From: Macrolepiota albuminosa
Taxonomy: Eukaryota > Basidiomycota > Agaricomycetes > Agaricales > Agaricaceae
Assembly: GCA_027475525.1 (NCBI GenBank)
Contig: JAMWFC010000046.1
Coordinates: 2,666,001 to 2,730,000, forward strand
Length of the DNA stretch: 64,000 nt
Direction of reading: 5' to 3'
Positions 56,907 to 64,000 of the stretch are shown piece after piece (the stretch's first letter is position 1; the number at the start of each line of letters is the position of its first letter). Under the pieces are notes generated by a model that saw nothing but the letters and a program-made list of their open reading frames with translations, was not told where the DNA came from and did no database searches. The position numbers and the translations under genes were made by a program.

Positions 56907-58998
56907 TCACGATGCAAAAAGATCGCCCTTCTGAAGCTCCAGCGCTAATCGTTGGGCTTTCTCGCATGCCTCCCGAAACTCTTTCTCCTTCTCTTGCCTT
57001 GACTTGTCTTGGCTGGAAGTGGAGAGAGAAAATGCGTCCGGAGCCGCTAAAAAATCTGTACCATCTGGAAAACTGAAGGACGCAAGTAACCCATCGTTGC
57101 TTTCAAAACCAGCATTATGCTTCCCGAAAATGCTGGCGCCATCCCTGTCAAGGGAAGATTCTGGAAAATCCCAAATCTCGTTCGAAGTAGGATTAAGGGG
57201 TATCACGACAGGATCTACAACAGAGGGATTTGAAAGACCGAGCAAGTTTTCAAGTTCATTCGGCGAGCGAGAAACCTGTGAGGTCACTTGAAAGTTTGCA
57301 AGATCTTGCGTCAAGGGTTTACTTAGAGATTCTAAGAAAGTTTAATCATGATGTGATCGTGCCGTAAAGGAAACGGTCAAACCTCTCCCCACCAGATTTA
57401 CAAATGAGTTATCGTCCAACAACAAATGTGAATCGCCATTCCAGCGGAAATCAGACTTATTCCAAGACCCATCCAACATGGTAGGGATGTCTCTCATCTC
57501 CAATGTCGGAGGTTTAAAACTTAGTTCTAAGGCCTCAGGTAAAGCTATGGAGGACTGTAAGATGGAATCATGGGAATGCAATCTGACGCTTACTAGAATA
57601 TGGCTCAGTAGGGGTCTTGCAAAGGAAGTCAGAAAGGTTGCCCAGTTCTACCGAGAAACCAGAAGGGCTGACATCGCCAACCCCAGGACGATCGAAAATC
57701 TGCCGAAACCAGCCATCGAATGAGGTCTGGTCGAATAAAGGATCGTTGCTAGAAAGCGACGAGGGATCTGATATATTTCTGGATCCGGCGGGAAGGTGAC
57801 GTAGCCGTTTCGTACCCACTTGATTATCAGAATCAGATAGACAACGTTTACGACTAGAGGATACGGAAGAAAGCGAAGGTAGAGACGGTGCATTAATGGC
57901 TTCGACAACTTGAAGAGGCTCGTCCATTGATGGTGCGGGGGAGGGCAGGCCTAAAGGGAAAGAACTACTTTCGGGGGATGAAGGTGCCGCCAATCTATGA
58001 TGAAGTGAGCGTGCGTTCAATGACCATGCTAAGTAATGAATGATGATATACCTTGACCGTTTTTCTGGTCGACTTTCCTTGTTTTGGTCAAACTCATATA
58101 GGTCAACAGACAGGCTTCGACGTTTTCGTTTTTTGTTGCATACGGACCGGGTGGCGATGGAAACCGACTCTCCATCGAAAGAGACAGGCGAAGGCTGTGA
58201 TGGTTCGGGTGATGGATCAGGTGATGGATATGGATCTCTATCCTTCTTAGGCCGCGCCTGACGCACTCGCTCAGCCTTTGCTTCAGCCTTCGTCGCCGGT
58301 GTAAGGTCTTTTACTGCGGAAGCCAGCTTGGTAACGAGCATGGTTTCGTCAAATTTGTCGCGATAAAGGTCCCTTGCATTTTTCATTACGGAAACGAGAG
58401 CATGCTCGGCACCCTGACTGAGAGATAGTTTCTCATCGTTAGCACAAAACCGCGTCGCTGCATCAACAATGTCGGCACGTTTGTTAGAAAAAAAAGTTTT
58501 CCGAGTGTCATTCCAGCCAATGCGTTTCCGAGTATCAATAAACCAATTATCGACATCTTTACGCGTAGCCCCAGACTTCTGAGCGATTGATTCTCGAATA
58601 TGTGTGGAAGGATACGGATTGTGCATATTCCCAAGTAGCCAGTCATAGGACGGTTTAATGTAGGGGGCAAGATTATTGGAGTTGGAGACAACAGACAAAG
58701 CAGCGTCAGGACCTGAGGATGTTTCGTGGAGAATAGACGACATGAGCTGTACACAGAGTGCATCCAAATCCCTGAACCTGTCAACCATCAAAGTAACCTT
58801 TTGCGACAAAGCATAGGCAGTCGTTATGGTCGAGCTACTTAATTGATCTGCGTCCATGGAGGCCGTAAGGTCGTCGACGAGTGTGGTCCATCTCCGATTG
58901 AAATCCTCAAAGGAAGAAATATGGAAAGAGGACTTAAGGATTTCTTGTTCAAGTTTAGTCATTCGGCGTAGATATTGTTCGTCTATGTCGGTGGCCAT
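56907..58998 (-). CDS. HD1: HD1 homeodomain mating-type transcription factor
   Basis: The start at 58998 (MATDIDEQYLRRMTKLE) opens the N-terminal dimerisation region of about 110 residues. The atypical (TALE-like) homeodomain spans about residues 112-165: YDWLLGNMHNPYPS, SGATRKDVDNWFIDTRKRIGW. Position 51, normally Asn, is Asp here (codon 58534-58536). Then come an NLS-like KKRKRRS, an intron at 57995-58051, a long Ser/Pro/acidic activation-type region and a C-terminal amphipathic helix (SRQEKEKEFREACEKAQRL), ending at 56907. One or two more introns fall at 57330-57600. HD1 pairs with HD2 from a different allele to start dikaryotic development. The start is 154 bp from HD2-1. Confidence 0.92.
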
Positions 58999-59152
58999 AA
59001 TCGAGGTCCTGGTGCATGTGCAAGAGCGTTGAAGGGCGGTATTCTTTGCTGAAGATTACGTCAGCAAGGACTCCCATTGTTCATCGAATTAGGCATACAA
59101 TGTAAAGTGTAAATCCTGATATATTGAGAGCTTGATTCTTTCTCTTGACGCT
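58999..59152. promoter_or_regulatory. Bidirectional promoter between HD1 and HD2-1
   Basis: 154 bp separate the divergent start codons of HD1 and HD2-1. Shared short promoters of this kind are the normal arrangement of homeodomain gene pairs in basidiomycetes. I could not identify a specific operator, such as an hsg-type heterodimer site, by eye. Confidence 0.7.
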
Positions 59153-60888
59153 ATGCATTCCGATGCTTCCCTTCAAAAGCTATTCAATACTGTTGCTCAA
59201 AGGATGCAGCTGTCGCGCGATGCATGTCCCGACGTGCATTCTCCCTCTCACAATTTTCTTCCCCCATCCAAAACAAATAATGTCATCTCTACTCTCGAGG
59301 CCATTCTAAAGTCTGCTAATGCAACCCGTGATATGTGTGCAGCCGTTGCCCCTCTCCCCCTTGTTGAAACAACTGCGGAAGAGGCATGGCATGCTGCTCA
59401 CGCAGAACAGGCTCGTAAATGGGCGGAAGATGCCCTTTCTCGTGTTCGTGAAATTGTCGCGCAGGCAAAAGTTAAGGCTCCTGTGAAATCCGTGAAGATC
59501 AATAAACCCGCTTTCAATCATGCAAGTCATTTATTCCCCATAGCTGACACGTTCTGACATATTGATAGGAGTACACCCCTCTATTAGAGAAATACTTTGA
59601 ACACAATGCGTATCCATCTGCGCCAGATCGAACGGTTTTGGCGAGGAAATGCATGATGACTCCTCGCCAGATTGAAGTTTGGGTACGCTAAATATCTGTG
59701 ACACCTCTTTATACTGATAGTCCAGAGGATGGCAACAGTTTCAAAACCATCGCAATCGCGCTAAGAAGGAGAGGAAGGTCCTTCGAAGATTAACTAATAA
59801 CACACTTCCTCCTGATCTTTCTTTGCAATCACTCGAGGTCGATATGCCCTGCTTTACTGTTCCCGATCATGAATCCAAACCCATCAAGAAAACCGAACAC
59901 CCAGAAGATCACTTGTCAGACGAGGAAGAAAGCGTTAGTATATCGGTGATGTTACATATTATCATCAAGCTAATGTGGTCTATAGCAGTCCTCTCCATTG
60001 CCAGCAACCCGGTACGGAATTAACTCCCTAGATCCGCCCCGGCCACCACATGCCTTCCCTACCATCACTCGCCGTGTCGAAGCTCGCTCTTTTCCAGCTG
60101 AAATCATGACGTTATCGTTCCCTGCCCCAACATGGTACCGTAAGCCTGCAACCTCTCCCAACTTATCTAAGGCTCGGATAAATATGGAAGCATTCGTGCT
60201 TGATTTCTCCCAGAAACTTCACCTGCGCACACCTGTATCCAAGAACCACACAAAATCATCCCAACACTGGTATTTCAACAGATATACCATTCCTAGCTCA
60301 GCGCCCCACCCCGCTCTACTTAGATCATCCAGCAACTTCCACGGATCATACATTCAGACGCAGCCGCTATCCGTTACTCCTGCAGTTGAAACACCACCTC
60401 ACGTTTTTCGATTGCTAAGCCCCGCTTCCGCACCAGTTACGCCGAAATCAGACAATTTAAGCCATACATGCCGAAAAGTAGCTCGTCGTCCCAGACCCTC
60501 TTCCAAAAGCGAGAGTATCACACACCTCCATGGGAGCCCTTTTGTGTCTGAAGTTTCTCCAGCCCTTTCATCATCATCTCCTTCGAACTCGTCAATATCA
60601 CTAGCTGAGCTTAGCGCGTCGTCGGACAGCAGCCCTTTGCTATCTACAAATAGCTTTCCATCTCCCTGTTCCTCACCCGTCACTTCTCACACATCGCACA
60701 TAACAATCGTGAAAGAGAACGAACATCTTCCCTCTGTGATCGACTTGGGACTCGATCCTTATGACTTCAAGGAACTCGATCCAAATGTGGTTTCATCTAA
60801 AACCTCAGCTTCATGGACATCTTCACATCTGTTGCATCCTACGGCGTTTCCAACAATGTCTTCCATTCTAAACAACAAATTATCTTAA
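59153..60888 (+). CDS. HD2: HD2 homeodomain mating-type transcription factor (HD2-1)
   Basis: Exons 59153-59521, 59569-59682, 59739-59933 and 59986-60888 join in frame to 526 residues. The N-terminal region (about 120 residues) is the allele-specific dimerisation part. The homeodomain is typical: EYTPLLEKYFEHNAYPS, TPRQIEVW, then WFQNHRNRAKKE with Asn at position 51, split by an intron inside the WFQN motif. The C-terminus is Ser/Pro-rich with WYRKPA and INMEAFVLDFSQKLHLRT blocks shared with HD2-2. The first intron (59522-59568) begins with GC (gcaagt), not GT; the corresponding HD2-2 intron uses gtacgt. The partner in the intact pair is the divergent HD1. Confidence 0.9.
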
Positions 60889-61074
60889 TATTATGGTCTG
60901 ACCTTCGTCCTTAGTGCTATCATTATTGTTTTCACTTTTCATGTCGTCATTCATTGCTTTTAATATGTATGTATGCTATTGCGAATTAAAAACCTATGTG
61001 CTCTCCGCTGGCAGCCAATATTTTTTTCTCAGGAAAAAGCGAGAAAGAAATGTGTTATGTGTAATCCCTAGGTT

Positions 61075-61215
61075 TTGCGCGCGTCATTCCATCCGATACG
61101 TCTTCTGGCGTCCATCAACCGGTTATCTACGTCTTTTACGCGTAGACTATGATTTTCGAGAAATAGCATCCCGGGTTTCTCAAGAAGGATATGGATTGTG
61201 GGGGTTTGCCAACAT
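61075..61215 (-). pseudogene. Relic of a second HD1 homeodomain
   Basis: On the minus strand three short pieces in different frames match the HD1 homeodomain in order: NPHNPYPS followed by a stop, a middle piece with RDAISRKS and STRKR between stops, and VDNRLMDARRRIGWND. The intact HD1 has NMHNPYPS, RESIAQKS with ATRKD, and VDNWFIDTRKRIGWND. Nucleotide similarity to 58500-58640 is visible along the whole stretch. The conserved Trp of the recognition helix is now Arg. Stops and frameshifts make it non-functional. Its orientation, divergent from HD2-2, is that of a former HD1/HD2 pair. Confidence 0.75.
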
Positions 61216-61287
61216 TCATTCGTAGGATGGACTGATGGAGTCTGCTGGAGGGAGACGACAGTCGGAAGGCTGAAGCGGCTCCGGGTC

Positions 61288-61538
61288 TATCGATAGGTCG
61301 GAGCACAATCTTGTGAATGACGACAAAGAAAACCTATCCGATCATCTTCAGTCATATCGGCGGATTTTTCACTGGTCCTCTTGTGCAAATATACCTCGAG
61401 GAGTGTGTCAAAAACTGGCTTCACTTCGACGCGATTTCGGCGCGTATGTTGCCAAAGTGCATTTTCCGCATACCAATGCAACTTTGAGTGTGGATTAATC
61501 ATTCTGAATTTCTTAGTGGCAGATTCCATGCAAGCCAT
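61288..61538 (-). pseudogene. Inverted HD2-like fragment
   Basis: The minus strand encodes YAENALW, then VKPVFDTLLEVYL, then DRIGFLCRHS, in the order and spacing of HD2-2 (WAENALSRA, KKPGFNHEYTPLLEKYF, DRAVLARKS). A 16-base word, gcggaaaatgcacttt, is identical to HD2-2 (near 62082). The join KPVF-TLLE lacks the intron found in both intact HD2 genes, although the residues flanking it have changed. It faces away from HD2-1 and HD2-2, between the HD1 relic and HD2-2. Similarity is partial, so this call is less certain than the HD1 relic. Confidence 0.5.
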
Positions 61539-61710
61539 TTTACTGACTCCTTTGCGATAGCTATCCAGTAAAAGTTACGGTCAATTGCGAAACTGACCAG
61601 TGAGAATCGTGGTTACCTAATACGATTTTGTTCATTGTCCGCCCAATTCAGTAAGTCGTCTGCGAGTCCCTGATTATAATGTGCATGTCAACTCATACAA
61701 TCATCCTCCC

Positions 61711-63561
61711 ATGTCCAGTCATTCCCATATTCTCCTCCGTGAACTTGCAGCTAGTCATAAGGATTTTTTATTGGGACGCAATGGCGTAGGCCCCTCTCTG
61801 CCCGGCGAACAATCCTCTCTTTTTGCGGGTTCCCAACTACCTGAGCTACCCAGAGCAACTGCGATTACCCGAGATTTAGAAGAGACTGGGCTGAAATCCG
61901 CCGTTGCGCAGCAAATATCTGATGCATACCTCAAATCAGCAGACGATTTACGCCAAAAATGCCAAACTTCACTGCAAAGCGCGTTTGTAAAGGCGTCCGC
62001 CAAGAATCATCTCAGTCAGGAGGAGTTGCAGGCTATGATCGAAGCTTGGACTGCCGCTTATTCCCAGAAGACGCGTTGTTGGGCGGAAAATGCACTTTCT
62101 CGCGCGCGTGATGCCGTAGCAAAGGTCCAGCCCTCTACGATTGAAAAGAAACCTGGTTTCAACCACGTACGTTTCTTTTTTTTCCTGTTCGAGAAATGCC
62201 TACCGATAAATCTACGTACAGGAATATACACCTCTATTAGAGAAATACTTCTCATACAATGCGTATCCTTCTGCGCCTGACAGAGCCGTCCTGGCAAGAA
62301 AATCTATGATGACACCGCGACAAATCGAAGTTTGGGTGAGCAAAGTCATTTCTTTTACTCTTTATTGCTGAAGAATTTATGCTACCCAGTTCCAAAACCA
62401 TCGCAACCGTGCGAAGAAGGAGGGAAGGGTGCTACGGAAATTGGCAGATGGACCACTTCCTTCCGAGCTTTCTCTAAGGTCTCTCGAAGAGAAGATGCCT
62501 TACTTCACTATACCCGTTGACAAACGGAAACCTTTGAGGAACCCAAGTCCTGCCGGAGATGATTTTTTTTCAGATATGGAACAAACCGTATGTGTACATT
62601 CATGCTTCCCATCATGACCTCATCTTTGCATTTTTAGCGACCAAAAAAGACGCCACTTCCTGTCTCAGTTCCCGTCTCTGACACCACTGAGTCTAACCCT
62701 CTCAATCCTCCTCGGTCGCATCGAGCTTTCCCAGTGATCTACGTGCATCGTGACGTCGACTGTTTTTTGACAGAGCGAACGTATAGATTTCCGTCCCCAA
62801 CTTGGTTTCGGAAGCCTGCTGGCCCTTCTCGTCCCTCTCAGCCACGAATTAATATGAGTGAATTCATATTAGAGTTCAATCAAAAACTTCACCTTAGGAC
62901 TTCCGAGTCGAAGATCTCTCGTTCTCAGGTTTCACAATCCTGGTGTGCTAGCAGATATATTCCTTATTGTCCCGCTCCCCATCCTGCATTCATTCCATCC
63001 ACATCTTCAATCTGTCCTGCGAAAAAACTTACCACTATTCCCGCGACAATACCTTCCACCCTTCCGTTAAAATATACTGCACCCTCCAACGTATCTGCAA
63101 CGCTTGTTTCACTGCAACCTCACTCCGCGACCCCGCCCCGCCGGAAATTCCCTGACCTCCCCAGACGTTCTCCCAAGCACAAAAGAGCCCATTCCCGCGA
63201 AAGTGTTGCTCTATCCGACGCCTCTCCAGCGCCTACGCGTTCGCCGTCGCCGTCCAGTTCTAATGTGCCGTTGTACAATTGCACTGCTTCACGTCGACGG
63301 CCATCGTCATCGTCCAGCAGTAGTTCGTCATCAAGTTCTCCTACGACTCCAATTCTATCATCTTCTTCGCTCTCTGAAGACACAGATTTACCCGCTGTAT
63401 CTGTTTCTGGTGTGGACTTTGATTATACCGATGATCTGGCAGACCATGCTTCTTCGGTCGGAAAGTCGTTCGCCTTTCCAGCAACTACTCAGCCAAAGCA
63501 AGACTATTCGTTTAGCTTTGATAAACCTGTTGCACATTCATCGCGGAACTATCTGCACTGA
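61711..63561 (+). CDS. HD2: Second HD2 homeodomain transcription factor (HD2-2)
   Basis: Exons 61711-62166, 62222-62335, 62390-62587 and 62638-63561 join in frame to 563 residues. Intron positions are the same as in HD2-1, so the two are paralogues. The homeodomain (EYTPLLEKYFSYNAYPS, TPRQIEVW, FQNHRNRAKKE) is intact and nearly identical to that of HD2-1, while the N-terminal dimerisation region differs strongly, as expected of separate specificities. The C-terminus shares WFRKPA and INMSEFILEFNQKLHLRT, then becomes Ser-rich with a run of 12 serines. All splice sites are GT-AG. No intact HD1 partner lies beside it. Confidence 0.9.
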
Positions 63562-63913
63562 ATGTCCAACGTTATGACCTCAATGCATATCAATATACCA
63601 GCTCTTATACGCCTATGGATCATCCGCGCTGCAGCATTTCCAGATCTTTTTTGCTTTCCTCCGATTATCTACCTTACTCCCCTGCTTTGATTTATCATAG
63701 TATAACAATCAACACCTCAATGTATCAATACTTACACATAATGTACCAATGTAATCACTGCGCATGATAAAGATTGAGCGACTTCTTGAATCACGAGATA
63801 TCAAATACAAAATACATGGCCATGTTTATATATCGTGAGAGACTCAGTATCAACTTCAGTTTCTACTTCGCAAACTGGGAAGCCTACAGAGGCGTCATCA
63901 ATCGGTGCTCATC
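63562..63913. other. Spacer right of HD2-2
   Basis: About 350 bp, AT-rich, with no gene seen. It probably holds the HD2-2 terminator and the promoter of the next gene. Confidence 0.45.
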
Positions 63914-64000
63914 ATGGCCGAATGTCTCAAATCACTCACCAAGCCCATCAATCCACTCAGGCCTCCAGATTGGCTGCCACCGATGAAGGGCGCTGCTCCC
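63914..64000 (+). CDS. 5' end of a gene right of the mating locus (beta-fg position)
   Basis: An ATG at 63914 opens a frame that stays open for 29 codons to the window edge and reads MAECLKSLTKPINPLRPPD, then WLPPMKGAAP. The composition looks like real coding sequence. In many agaricomycetes the gene bordering the HD genes opposite MIP is beta-fg, a fungus-specific protein of unknown function. The identity is proposed from position only; I cannot confirm it from 29 residues. Confidence 0.4.
   Translation, partial: MAECLKSLTKPINPLRPPDWLPPMKGAAP

Larger units (their letters stand above)
60889..61710. other. Inter-HD2 segment holding homeodomain gene relics
   Basis: No intact gene. This is the place where an HD1 partner of HD2-2 would be expected. 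Instead there are two minus-strand fragments, one HD1-like and one HD2-like, described separately. The last 170 bp should hold the HD2-2 promoter. Confidence 0.6.

Noticed and set aside
61288..61538. The inverted fragment as the N-terminus of the lost HD1
   Set aside because: It lies upstream of the HD1 relic on the same strand, but its AENAL, KPxF and LLExYL pattern matches HD2 and not the HD1 N-terminal region.
1..64000. tRNA, rRNA or other structured RNA genes
   Set aside because: I looked for tRNA T-loop words (GTTCGAATCC type) with plausible arms on both strands and found none outside coding regions. A covariance-model scan would be needed to exclude them.

Overview
The window is nuclear DNA of a basidiomycete fungus, almost certainly an agaricomycete. 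Genes are dense and alternate in strand. Most are cut by many 45-80 bp GT-AG introns. The right end carries the hallmark mitochondrial intermediate peptidase (MIP) gene next to divergently transcribed HD1 and HD2 homeodomain genes, which is the homeodomain (A / matA) mating-type locus. No species can be named from sequence alone.

Layout, left to right. 0-9 kb: the 5' end of a GCP4-like gamma-tubulin complex gene (-), a TBC-domain gene (+) whose domain seems to lack both catalytic fingers, a small unknown gene, a Crinkler-type effector (+) with a probable frameshift, then a membrane-anchored O-fucosyltransferase-like gene (+). 9-24 kb: a multi-spanning membrane protein (-), ketopantoate reductase (-), the WDR75/Utp17 ribosome-biogenesis protein (+), an F-box protein (-), a 2 kb gene-poor stretch with a possible small inverted-repeat element, dCMP deaminase (+), and TTI1 (-). 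24-35 kb: a SAM-dependent methyltransferase (-), GNL1-like circularly permuted GTPase (+), two tandem CE12 rhamnogalacturonan acetylesterases (+), and an RNase III-fold mitochondrial ribosomal protein (-). 35-51 kb: an unknown charged protein (+), VTA1 (+), an arrestin-fold protein (-), a GNAT acetyltransferase (-), a PPR protein beside a 100-N gap (-), Sec61 gamma/SSS1 (+), COG1 (-) and a TMEM115-like membrane protein (-). 51-64 kb: FAM32A-like (+), a WHIM-motif-like chromatin protein (+), MIP (+), HD1 (-), HD2-1 (+), a segment with relics of a second HD1 and another HD2, HD2-2 (+), and the first codons of a gene at the position where beta-fg is usually found.

Two things shape how the window should be read. 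First, between 23 and 49 kb there are 18 perfect head-to-tail duplications, each with a period of exactly 77 bp. They sit in exons, introns and spacers alike, and are best explained as unmerged k-mer overlaps in a short-read assembly. They break TTI1, the methyltransferase, GNL1, the second acetylesterase, the PPR gene and COG1, which are probably intact in the organism. Second, the mating locus shows its own history: one intact HD1/HD2 pair, one extra HD2 whose HD1 partner survives only as a stop-riddled fragment, and a further inverted HD2-like fragment between them.

Most other genes are conserved housekeeping genes. The lineage-specific content is the Crinkler, the tandem pectin esterases and the homeodomain locus. 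All gene models were made by eye from reading frames and splice signals, so exon borders are given only where frames agree.
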